Below, piece after piece: positions 1 to 8,964 of a stretch of DNA of 64,000 nucleotides. The notes under the pieces were generated by a model, which was not told where the DNA came from, made no database searches, and worked only from the letters and a program-made list of their open reading frames with translations. Position 1 is the stretch's first letter; each line of letters starts with the position of its first letter. The DNA is from Luteimonas granuli. GTDB taxonomy: Bacteria; Pseudomonadota; Gammaproteobacteria; Xanthomonadales; Xanthomonadaceae. The stretch lies in the NCBI RefSeq assembly GCF_007795095.1, contig NZ_CP042218.1, positions 1-64,000 on the forward strand. Reading direction: 5' to 3'. A program made the position numbers and the translations under genes.

Positions 1-810
1 GTTGTGCTTCGTTCAGGTTAACACAAAGACACCGACAACTTTCTTCAGCACCTGGAAGCTGCAGCCTCGTCGGCCTGGCGGGCGTCGAAGAAGTTCATCA
101 TGAACGAGACCAGGCCCGCCGAAGCCGCCGTGCGACTCCAGCACCACGGTGTGCCTGCCGGAGCTCGAGCGCTGCGCGTTGGCCGAACGCTGGCCTTGCG
201 GATCGCGGTGCGCACGTCGGCCGGCGTCGAAGGCGATGCCGGTGACGTTGCAGCCGACCCAGCCGGAACCCGTGCCGTCCCAGTGCGCACCGTGCAGGTG
301 TAGTCGGCGCTGGTCGGGTCTGGTAACCGAAGTTGCCGTTGCTGTTGGCGAACGGTGAAGCCGCAGTTGTCCTCGAGAAACCGGCGGCGACCAGGTTCTC
401 GGCCTTGCACGGGGTGATGGACTCCGCGGCGACCTGCGCGCGGTACTCGAAGGTGATCGCCGCGGTGGCGTCGTCAGGTGTTGCTGGCGCGGTATTCCTG
501 CACCGATGGCCGGCATGAACTCGGGGTTCTCCGGCGCCAGTAACAGGGGTCGGCGCGACGCACCACGCGCTCGAGCGAGGCGTCGTCGAACTCGTTGATG
601 CTGGCGGTGCCGACGCGCCTGCCGAAACGACCTGCACGGCCAGCTCGGGTATTTAATCGACGATGCCGCTGGTGGAGACGTTGTTGAGCGCGAAGCGGAG
701 TGTTGCCCGCGGTCGAGCCGCTGAGCGTGGCAATTGCACTCGTCGGCCGTGGACAGGGCGATGACCTTGTCGAGGATCGCCTTGGCCTGGGCTTCGGTGA
801 GGATGGGCAT
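1..810 (-). CDS. TldD/PmbA-family protease, frame-broken, 3' end beyond window
   Basis: Stitching the minus-strand frames gives a start MPILTEAQAKAILDKVIALS, then stretches such as LAPENPEFMPAIG, AQVAAESITPCKAENLVAAGF and SADYTCTVRTGTGSGWVG, then a glycine-rich VLEPAAVAGL-type segment. This is the layout of TldD/PmbA (TldE) proteins. Known members form a TldD-TldE metalloprotease that trims peptides; TldD carries the metal-binding motif and PmbA/TldE lacks it. No HExxxH motif is readable here, so a PmbA-like subunit is the better guess. The start is set by the ATG at 808-810 just before the conserved N-terminus. It is the last of three tandem homologues on the minus strand. The frame changes many times, which matches the generally poor quality of this part of the window. 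The C-terminus runs off the left edge. Confidence 0.7.
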
Positions 811-830
811 GTGATGGGCTCTGTGTCCGG

Positions 831-2420
831 TCAGCCGAGGTTGCGGGCGGTGTTGATGACGTTGATGCGTTGAAGCGCGCGGTGCTTGAGCCGTGCGAGA
901 CCCGCCGGCACTGGGGGCTGGCCTTGCCGTCGAAGAACGAGCCACCGAGGCGGTAGTCGGATTCGTCGCAGACCGCCACGCACGCGTTCCAGAATTCCGG
1001 CGTGCGGATCTGGTGAGCCACGTCCTCGATCATGCCGGTGATGGCACCGTCCTTGATCTCGTAGAACAGCTGGCCGCCAGACTGGGCGTTGTAACGCTGC
1101 TGGTCGATCGAGGCAGGCCGTCGCCGACGATGTAGATGCCGTCTTCAGCGTCGCCAGTCATGTCGGCGACGGAAGCTCGACTTGCCGGCCGCCAGCGGAC
1201 GTTGGGCATGCGTTGGAACTGCACCGTCGACCAGGAGTCAGCGTAGCAGCAGCCGTCGGACTCGGTCTTGCACCGAGGATGCAGGCTGGTCGCGGATGGT
1301 CACAGTAGTCGATAAGGATGCCGTCGCGGATCCCAGCACGCTACGCCTTCGTCGTCGTACGCCACCGCGCCGAGGCTGCCGGGCTGGGTCTTGTCGGCGA
1401 AGATCGTCCACCTGTGTCGCTGCCGTAGCGAGGAGCCTTCCTCGCGCTTGTCGAGGGTGGCGAAGCTGGTGCCGGCGTAGTTGGCCTCGTAGCCGAGCAC
1501 CGGTCGGGCTCAGCGGATGGCCGACAGTTCGTGGTCAGCCAGGTGTGCGAGGGGTCGAGCACCAGGTCGTAGCGGCCGGGCTTCACCGGGGGCGCGTGAG
1601 CTTTCCTTCTTCGCCGCGGCCACGGCATCCTCGACCATGTCGTAGGAATGGCCGTAGTTCACCACGCCGTTGGGCAGGACGAGCTTCTGCGCCAGGTCGC
1701 CCCTCGAAATACTCGTAGCCCAGGCCCATCGGCGAGGACAGGCCGGAGCGCGAGCGGGAACTTGCCGCTGGCCTTGTCATTAAGCGGTAACGTTCGTGGC
1801 GCGGATGGTGCACGTCTGGTCGATGTAGGAGCCGTCGGTGGAGGCGAAACTTCTGCTCATTGACCGCGAACAGGGTGGAATTGACGAAGTCGGCGCCAGC
1901 GTTCATGGCCGCCGCGTTCACGTCCAGCAACAGCTCGACCTTCTCCTTGACCGGCACCTCCATCGCGTTGCGGCGGATCAGCGTGCGCCACGAGACCTCG
2001 CCATGGCCGGAGCGCGTCCGCGAACCGCACAGGGGCGGTCTGCATCTTGGCGTTGGCACGGGCGACCGCGGCCTGGCGCGGCGCCGGCCACGCCGTCAGG
2101 CGTCAGGCTGTTGGTGGCGGCGAAGCCCCAGGCGCCGTTCGCGATCACGCGCGCCGACGCCGGTGGATTCGGTGTTGACCCGTTCTACCTTGTCTTCGCG
2201 GGTGACCACGAACTGGCGCAGGTAGCGGCCGATGCGCACGTCGGCGTAGCTCGCCCCGATTCGCGCGCGGCGGCCAGGGCGGCGTCGGCCAGCATCTTCT
2301 TCCGGCCGACGTCGATGCTGAATAATGAGTTCCTCCGCGGCGATGGCGCGGGTGAACGAGGGACGGCACCATCAGGCCGCCAAGGCCGATGCCATGGTCA
2401 GGGAAGTCACGTCGGTCCAA
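831..2420 (-). CDS. TldD/PmbA-family protease with Tat-like N-terminus, frame-broken
   Basis: The stitched protein begins LDRRDF followed by a hydrophobic stretch (ALGGLMVPSFTRAIA). This is a twin-arginine-like export signal. Next come recognisable TldD-family blocks: ASYADVRIGRYLRQFV, NTESTGVGVRVIANGAWGFAATN, VPVKEKVELLLDVNAAAMNAG, SPMGLGYEYFEG, and a C-terminus ending SSTARFN...NTARNLG. The second homologue of the tandem, it is separated from the first by about 20 bases, so co-transcription is likely. The apparent start is a TTG at 2418-2420; a better start upstream may be hidden by indels. Family membership is clear from the N-terminal segments, while the position of the active site cannot be read reliably. 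Export would be unusual for the family, because characterised TldD/TldE of E. coli are cytoplasmic. The substrate is unknown. Confidence 0.72.
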
Positions 2421-2530
2421 GGCGGTTCCCGGTGATGCGCGTAGTTAGAGCACCGGCGGCGGCGCGATCATCCATGCCGGTCCTCAGATTCTTGCCGTGC
2501 CCTCAGCGAGTCAACCAACCAATGGCACGA

Positions 2531-4146
2531 TCAGCGCGTCAACCGAGGGTTGCGCGCGGTGTTGATGATGTTGATTCCCGTCGAAGCGCGCGGTGCTTCC
2601 GAACCGTACGGTTCCGCCGAACCTGGGACGGCTGCCCCTTTCCATCGAAAAACGATCCATGGCGGAAGTCCGCTGGTCGCAGATCACGCGCTGCAGGCGT
2701 TCCAGAACTCCGGCGTGCGGATCTGGTAGGCCACGTCCTCATTCGCCGGCCAGTTTCCCGCCCTTGATCGCGTAGTAGAGCTGGCCGCCGAACTGCGCGT
2801 TGTAGCGCTGCTGGTCGATCAGAATAGGAGCCGTGGATCAGATGCCGTCCTCGACGTCCCGGATCATGTCCTCCACCGACAGCGGCGCGGTCCCCGGCTG
2901 CAGCGAGACGTTGAGCATGCGCTGGAACTGCACGGTCGACCAGGAATCGGCGTAGCAGCAGCCATCCGACCCGGCCTTGCCGAGGATATGGGCTGGTCGC
3001 GCGTGGCGCAGTAGTCGACCAGGACGCCGTCACGCACCAGGTCCCAGCGCTTTGCGACCACGCCCTCGTCGTCGTAGCCGACGGCGCCCAGTGCCAGCGT
3101 GGTGCGTTCGGCGACGAAAATTCACGCGCTCGCTGCCGTAGCGGTAGCCCGATTCGCGCTTGTCGAGGGGGTCGCGGCTGGTGCCGGCGTAGTTGGCCTC
3201 GTAGCCGAGCACGCGGTCGAGCTCAGCGGGTGTCCGACGTTCTCGTGGATGGTGAGGAAGGTTGGTTGGTCGAGGCACCAGGTCGGCCAGCGTGAGCTTC
3301 ACCGAAGGCGCGGCCAGCTTCTCGCGCGCCTGCTTCGCCGCGGCCACGGCGTCTCGACCATGTCGTAGAGGTCGCGGTACTGCACCGAACCGCCGGGCAG
3401 GGCGACCTTCCCGGCGGCATCGCCGTCGAGGTACTCGTAGCCCATGCCCACCGGCGCGCCCAGACGCAGCGAGGTGCGGAACTTCCGCTGGCCCTTGTCC
3501 ACCGCGGTCACGGTGAAGGGCGCCAGATGCGGTGCACGTCCTGTGGTCGATGTACGAGCCGTCGCTGGAGGCGAAGTACTTCTGCTCGTTGACGAGGAAG
3601 GTTGGATTCGATGAAGTCCGCGCCCGCGGCTCATCGCCGCGGCGTTGACGGCCAGCAACAGCTCGACCTTGTCCTGGACCGGCACCTCCGTACTGCGACG
3701 CAGCAGCGAGTTGCGCCAGCTGCGCTCGCCCAGCGCCGGGGCGGCGCCAGCCGCACCGGCCGGTCCTGGATGGAGGCGTTGGCGCGCGCGGCCGCGGCGG
3801 CCTGGCGCGCGGCCGCGGCGACCGCATCCACCGTCAGCGTTGGTGGCAGCGAAGCCCCAGGCGCCGTCGGCCAGCACGCGGACGCCGACGCCGTGGACTC
3901 GCGGTTGACCACGTTCTGGACCCGCGCCTCGCGCGTGTGGACAGCGACCAGCCGAGGTAGCGGCCGATGCGCACGTCGCAGTAGCCGGGCGCCGGCGTCG
4001 CGGGCGGCACCTGCAGCGCGGCATCGGCGAGCGTGCGCTGAGCGCAGGGTCGAGCGTGGGGCTCCGGTGGCAACCACAGCGCGACCGCCAGGCAGAACGA
4101 GCGCGACGCGCTGGTTCCGGCAGTACGAAGTGCGGCGTAGCATCAT
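2531..4146 (-). CDS. TldD/PmbA-family protease, first gene of the tandem, frame-broken
   Basis: The best preserved of the three homologues. Stitched frames give MMLRRTSYCRNQRVALVLPGG, then CDVRIGRYLGWSLSTREARVQNVVNRESTGVGVRVLADGAWGFAATN, VPVQDKVELLLAVNAAAMSRGADF, VNEQKYFASSDGSYIDH, LRLGAPVGMGYEYLDGDAAGKVALPGG and a C-terminus ending INTARNPRLTR. Collinear with the gene at 831-2420 over its full length, so the two are paralogues. The ATG at 4144-4146 has a GGAG ribosome-binding site just upstream. The N-terminus is rich in arginine and hydrophobic residues and may also be an export signal, though no clean RR motif is visible. It diverges from the universal stress protein gene across a 100-base gap that contains an FNR-type dyad. 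At least four frame switches are needed to read it. Confidence 0.75.
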
Positions 4147-4174
4147 GGTCTCCGTCTGGCGTCGCGGCGAAAGC

Positions 4175-4188
4175 TTGACGCAAGTCAA
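4175..4188. promoter_or_regulatory. FNR/ANR-type binding site
   Basis: TTGACGCAAGTCAA is a perfect 5-bp dyad (TTGAC-N4-GTCAA). The FNR/ANR consensus is TTGAT-N4-ATCAA, and TTGAC/GTCAA half-sites are common variants. It lies in the 100-base gap between the divergent TldD-type gene (start 4146) and the universal stress protein gene (start 4247). It is 59 bases before the latter, and a Crp/Fnr-family regulator gene follows at 5170. No clear -35/-10 pair could be assigned. The match is seen directly; oxygen control is inferred. Confidence 0.6.
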
Positions 4189-4246
4189 TCCCCGACCGCC
4201 ACGCCAGGGGTCCGTGGCGCCATGCGACCGCCCGGAGGGCTGCACC

Positions 4247-5067
4247 ATGTACCGGGATCTTCCGCCGTTCCGCGGCTGCGCGCCGGGCGATGCCGCGGCG
4301 CTGGATGCGGCCTCGCTCTTGCCCGCGGCGCCTGGCGCGGGTGACGGTGCTGGAGCTGATCAACCTGCCGGTGCCGTCACGCCAATCCCTGGGGCCTGAT
4401 GCCCGACATCGCGCTCCGGGGACGTCTGATCGCCGGCGGGCGGGGCAGGTCGACGCCGCGCGCCGCCGGGAACAACTGGCAGGCACCGGCGTGGACTGCG
4501 AGGTGCGCCTGGTCGAGGAACGCTGTTCACGGAACCGCCGCGCGCCAGACCGCACCACCTGGCGCATGCCGCCGACCTGGTGGTCGTGGGCGCAGCGGAC
4601 GGAGGCGGACGCGAGCGTCGCGCACGACTTCGCCGCGGCCCTGCTGCTGGAATCGGGCGTCGGTGCTGGTGGTGCCGCCGGGCGCGGAGCAGACCGGTGG
4701 CCGGTGCTGGCGTGCTGCTGGCCTGGCATCAACGCGGAGGCGGCGCGGAGCGCTGCGACGCCATGCCCTGCTGCGGGCGGCATCGCGGGTGCACGTGGTC
4801 GCGGTCAGATCCGGTGCAGGGCCCGGAGAAACGCGGATGCACTCGACGATGTCGCCACCCATCTGGCGCGGCACGGAGTGCACGCGGAGTCGTGGTGCGC
4901 GAAAGAGCCCGGTCGCGGTGGCCCAGGTGCTGGTGGGGCGCGCGCGCCATGCCCGCCGGGTTGCTGGTGGCCAGCGGCGGCCTCCGCCTGCGCAGGCGGG
5001 TGATGGGCGGGGTCACGCGCGAGAGCTGCTGCTGTGATCGCCGCCTGCCGGTGCTGTTTTCGCCTGA
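4247..5067 (+). CDS. Universal stress protein (UspA family), frame-broken
   Basis: Stitched frames read MYRDLPPF..., RVTVLELINLPVP, LVVVGAADGG, AHDFAAALLLESGRPVLVVPPGA, RVHVVAVRSG, DALDDVATHLARHGVHAEVVVRE and finally GADLLVASGGYGHARLRERVMGGVTRELLLDRRLPVLFS. The last block is the hallmark C-terminus of a Usp domain (G-G-V-T-R phosphate-binding loop). At about 270 residues it probably holds two Usp domains, of which the first is degraded by indels. The ATG at 4247 follows a GGAGG ribosome-binding site. Members of this family with FNR/ANR boxes are typically induced by oxygen limitation; here a TTGAC-N4-GTCAA dyad sits just upstream. The stop is placed at 5065-5067 by protein similarity and is one base out of frame with the last readable block. 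Confidence 0.7.
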
Positions 5068-5169
5068 GGCGCGCGGTTACATTCCGTTACTCCAATGGTT
5101 ACCGGGCGCTGCCCGTCGGCGGATGGCGGTTGAATAGAGTGTGCGGCATCGCAAGCCCGGAGCCGCTCC

Positions 5170-5895
5170 ATGTTCCAGAACGCCCTTTCCCGCGACGTCG
5201 TCCCCCGCGGCGCAGCCGGTGACTGGCTGACGACCGTCAGCCGCACGGTATGGGCCTGGAGTCCCTGCTGCTGCGCTGGCCGCCGCGCGCTGCATCGGCT
5301 CCAGCCGCGCCAGGTCTTCCATGCCGGGCAGCGGGGCATTCGCGTTTCTACATCCGCAACGGTTGCTTCACCACCAGCGTGCTGAGCGGACGGACATGAG
5401 AAGATCACCGGTTTCCGCATGCGCGGCGACACCGCTCGGACTCGATTCGGTGGACATGCCGGCACACGCCTGCGACGCGGTCGCACTCCGTGATGCCGCC
5501 GAGGTCTGGGCTGCCTGCGCCCGCCTGCAGGACATGCTGCCGGAGATCCAGTCGCGGGTGACGGCGCTGCTGGCGGCAGTGCCGCGACTGGCGCTGGATG
5601 CTGGCCATGGGCATGCTTGGCGCCGACCAGCGCGTGGTCGCCTTCCTGCTCGACCTGTCCGCGCGCTTCACCACGCCCACTGGGCCTCGACCGGAACTGC
5701 TGCAGTTGCGCTGGCTCGTGCCGGGCGCTCGGCAGCTTCCTGTCGCTGATGGAGACCGTGACGGTCGCTGTCCGCCTGCAGGCGCGCGCGGGATGATCGA
5801 GAGGTCTGGCGGCGCACATCGACAATCGATGACGCAGACACACGGGCCGTGCTGGCCGGGGAAGAGAAGGCCCTGCCGCCGAAGCACTTCCCGGC
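5170..5895 (+). CDS. Crp/Fnr-family transcription regulator, frame-broken
   Basis: The stitched protein contains KITGFRMRGDTLGLDSVDMPAHACDAVALRDAAVWAAC, the typical end of a Crp/Fnr cyclic-nucleotide-binding-like domain. It then has LQDMLPEIQSRVTALLAA, ADQRVVAFLLDLSARF, and a helix-turn-helix resembling LGSFLSLMMETV...RLQARGMIEV. This order and spacing are those of Fnr/Anr rather than Crp. The N-terminal cysteines that hold the [4Fe-4S] cluster in true FNR cannot be confirmed because the first 60 codons are scrambled. The ATG at 5170 is the first plausible start. It lies between an FNR-box-preceded usp gene and a two-component operon, and converges on the hybrid kinase gene. An oxygen- or redox-responsive role is inferred from the family and the box. 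Confidence 0.62.
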
Positions 5896-5899
5896 CCGG

Positions 5900-7878
5900 G
5901 GCCCGGCGACCGAGGTTCGACTCCCGCGATAGTCGTCGGCCAGCTCGCGGCGCACTGCGTCCAGCGCAGTTCTCCGCGCCGCCATGGCTTGCGCAGCAGC
6001 CACGAGCCGGAGGTGCCCTCGGCGTCGGCAGCGTGCTCTTCGTCGCCCGGGTCAGCAGCACCGGCAGGCGGGCGGGTTCTGAGCGCAGCGCGCAGGGACT
6101 TACCGTCATTCGGGCCGGCATCACGTCGGTGAGCAGCAGCGCGAAGCCGTCGTCGGCAGCAGGCGTTCAGCGCCGCTTCCGCGTCGCCCGGCCTCCACCG
6201 CGTAGCCGCCAGCGCACAGGAAGCCAGGGCGATCGCGCGCACCGCGTCGTCGTCTTCCACCAGCAGCACCCGCGGCCGCGGCCGCGGTGTGGCCGGCCTC
6301 TGCGCACCGCCTCCGCCGGCCGCGGTGGACATGCGGCACGCCGGCGTCCGCGACCGGCGAGATAGAGGCGGACCTCCGTGCCCGCCCCCAAGGAGCTTTC
6401 GATCTCGAGGTCGCCACCGCCGCTCTGCCGCGCGAAGCCGTAGATATGCTCCAGGCCAGGCCGCTGCCGCTCTCACGCCCTTGGTGGTGAAGAAGGGTTC
6501 CATTGCGCGCGCCAGCACGTCCGGCGGCATGCCACGCCCGTTGTCGCGGACCGCCAGGCGCAGGCAGGGGGCCTTCGGCCAGGCCGCCCCGGGCGTGGGC
6601 CGGACGCTCTTCGCGCGCGGCGATCACGATCTCGCCGCCGTGGAACGGGGCGTCGCGGGCGTTGAGGACCAGGTTCAGCAGCGCGGCTTCCAGTTGGCCG
6701 GCGTGACATGGGCCGTGGACAGGCCGTCGGCCACGTCGAGCGCAGGCGTACCAGGGTCACCCAGCGTGCGCTGCAGCACCGCTCCACGTCGCGCAGCAGG
6801 GCCGGCACGTCGACCTCTCGCGGCAGCAGGCGCGCCGGCGCGCGAGGCCAGCAGCTTGGCCCGTGAGTTCGGCGCCGCGGCCCACGCCAGAAGGCGCTGG
6901 CCGCGCGCCGCCCCCTCGCTTTCGACTGGTCTCCAGCAGCTGCCGGCTGCCCGACATCACCGTCAGCAGGTTGTTGAAATCGTGGGCCACGCCGCCGGTG
7001 AGCTGGCCGATGGCGTCCAGGCGGTGGACGTGCGCCAGCTGCTCTTCGGCATGCTGCTGCGATGAAGGCCGGAAACGTGGCCGCGGCCGACTGCAGCAGG
7101 TGGCGGGCGTCGTGGTCGAAGCGCCGTGGCTCGTCCGCGGTGGCGACAAGGGCGCCGGACACCTGGTGGCGCTCGAGCACCGGCACCATCACGCGCTGCC
7201 GAGGTGCGCGGCAGAGACATGAAGACAACGCGGCCGCCGAAGGGTCGGCGATGTCATCTGAATGGTCAGGGCTCCCGGTGCTGGCCCGCGAACGGACGTG
7301 GCGTCGTACCGCCGGGCCGCCGTACCGGCCCAGGCATTGGCCTCCGCCCGCTGCGGGCCGAGCGCCGTGGCGGCACCGCCACCGATTCCACCCCAGGTAT
7401 CGGCCAGCAGCGGTGGCAGGATGTCCAGCAGCTCGGATTCGGTCCCGGCCTCCAGCGCCAGTTGGCCGATGCGCGCAGATCGCGTCGTACCGCGCGCGCG
7501 TCAGCGCCTGCCGCACCACTGAGTCCCGGAAGTCGCGGACCGAGGCCAGGTAGCGCGGCCCGTCGGCGGCTGGGCGGGCTGAGCCCGATCTCGATCAGGG
7601 AACTCGCTCCGTCGCTGCGCGAACCGACCAGAGGTCTGGCCGGTCGCACCCATCGGCGGACGTGGGGCTGGTCCATGTAGCGGTCGCGGTGGTGCGATGG
7701 CACACGCGCGCGGCAGCCGGCACGAGATCGCCGATCTCGCGGCCCTCCAGGCTGGGCGTGTCAGACAACGCGTGGGCGTTGGCGTGCGATGCGGCCGTCG
7801 GCATCGACCTACTTAAGCGAGCGTCGGGCTGCTGAACAGTCCCGGAATGCCGAGCGGGGGAAGTCCGGAGGTGCTCAT
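5900..7878 (-). CDS. Hybrid histidine kinase (PAS-GAF-HisKA-HATPase-REC), frame-broken
   Basis: Stitched minus-strand frames give MSTSGLPPLGIPGLFSSPTLA, then a PAS domain (HANAHALS, LEGREIGDLVPAAAR, RDRYMDQPH). A GAF-like stretch follows (LALEAGTESELLDILPPLLADT), then the HisKA block RLDAIGQLTGGVAHDFNNLLTVMSG with its phospho-acceptor histidine. ATPase motifs come next (LVLNARDA, DNGRGMPPDVLARAMEPFFTTKG, GSGLGLEHIYGFARQSGGDLEIES), and a receiver domain begins VLLVEDDDAVRAIAL. The start ATG (7876-7878) overlaps the stop of the response regulator gene as ATGA, so the pair is translationally coupled. The AHDFNN histidine box with a C-terminal receiver is typical of soluble FixL-like sensors. The signal is unknown. 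The 3' end is not exact and meets the convergent Crp/Fnr gene. Confidence 0.72.
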
Positions 7879-8560
7879 GCCGGACGCGTCGATACCGCCA
7901 GCAGGTAGCCCATGCCGCGCAGGGCGGATCAGGTCAGGACGAGCGGGATCGGGGCTCGACCTTGCGGCGCAGGCGCGCGATGCCACGAAACGTCAGTGGC
8001 GCGGTCAGAAGGCGAAGCTTCGCGCGTACGGGCTGTTCATCGGCTCGTGCGGCTGCGCTTCGTTCAGTCGTCGAGCAGGGCGCGCAGCCAGATCGAATTC
8101 GCCGGTGGTCAGGATGATCTCGTTGCCGCCGGTGTCGTGCAGCCGCCGTGCGCCGGGTCGAGGACGAGGCGAAGGCAGCCAGCGCGGTGGTTCGGCTGGT
8201 GGCGGTTCAGCCGGCACGGCGCGGCGCAACACCGAGCGGATGCGCGCCAGCAGCTCGCGGAGTGAGGAGTTTGGCCCCATAGTCGTCGGCGCCGAAACTC
8301 CCGTTGACCACCCGTTCGACCGCTTCGCCCCGCCCCCAGCTGACCCGATCACCGGTCCCTGCAACGGCTCCGCAGCTGCAGCAGCGAGAGGCCGTCGTGT
8401 CCAGCAACCGGGTCGAGGAGCACGGTCGGTTCCGGCGCGACCTGCATGTCGGCGCCGCTGTGCGCGGCGCGCACAGCGAGAGCAAATGGGCATGGTGATG
8501 ATCGATGGTTTCGATCTCGTTGTCGTTGTTCACCAGAACGTCCCGGCCAGGCGGGAGCCT
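7875..8560 (-). CDS. OmpR-family response regulator, frame-broken
   Basis: Readable pieces are VNNDNEIETI near the start, GAVAGTGDRVSWGRGEAVERVV (receiver beta4 region), GADDYGAKLLTPRAAGAHPLG (standing for GADDYVAKPFSLRELLARIRSVLRR), and GGNEIILTTGEFDLA (start of the winged-helix domain). The C-terminus is DLIRALRGMGYLLAVSTRPA. These are the receiver and Trans_Reg_C blocks of OmpR/PhoB regulators, at the expected spacing for about 230 residues. The stop at 7875-7877 overlaps the kinase start (ATGA). The phospho-acceptor aspartate region is not cleanly readable. The start is not determined: no convincing ATG with a ribosome-binding site precedes the VNNDNE segment, so the 5' boundary is approximate. 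It presumably receives phosphate from the adjacent hybrid kinase. Confidence 0.65.
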
Positions 8561-8684
8561 GGAGCGGTGGTGGCGGAGGAGCGTCGGAATATTCCGTGAC
8601 TGCGTGTGCGTATGTGTGTGCGGAGTGCTGCGATGCAGTTACCATAAGGATCGCATCAGCCGTTTCCGGCCCCTGCAGCGGTTC
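8561..8684. other. Gap with short GT-rich run
   Basis: No gene recognised. The gap holds a short TGTGCGTATGTGTGTG-like run at about 8602-8619. It is too short to call a microsatellite with any meaning. This gap presumably includes the promoter of the two-component operon, but no clear -35/-10 pair was found. Confidence 0.3.
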
Positions 8685-8960
8685 CTACAGACGATCGAGC
8701 AGGGCCTGGCCCTGGGCCGTGAGCCACCAGTGCACGCAGGCCCGTCCTCAGGGTGCGTACACCCAACCAGGCCCCCGGTGTCCCCCCGATGTCTCTCGCC
8801 GATCCATGCCAGGGCCGGAGCAGCACGCTCATGCGCAGGCCCAGAGCGCTTGCACAGGCCGCGCCGGGTCGAATTCCCGGATGCGCCGCCAGCTCCGACA
8901 GCAGCGCCTGCAGCGCGCTACGCGTCAATCGGGCAACGGCGGAGGGAAATGTCCCGCGCT
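8685..8960 (-). CDS. Unrecognised reading-frame remnant downstream of the oxidoreductase
   Basis: On the minus strand, runs of plausible protein can be read: LTRSALQALLSELAAHP, FDPARPVQALWA, and a clean C-terminus CVHWWLTAQGQALLDRL ending at a TAG at 8685-8687. The codon bias resembles real genes of the window. The pieces lie in different frames and could be one small protein of about 90 residues translated after the molybdopterin oxidoreductase. No family is recognised. It could also be an extension of the oxidoreductase gene whose stop has been lost to an indel. Kept as a low-confidence hypothetical. Confidence 0.25.
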
Positions 8961-8964
8961 GGCG

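Noticed and set aside
8596-8625. GT-rich run as a phase-variable microsatellite
   Set aside because: Only a few imperfect TG units, not in a recognised gene or promoter spacing, and in a poor-quality stretch.
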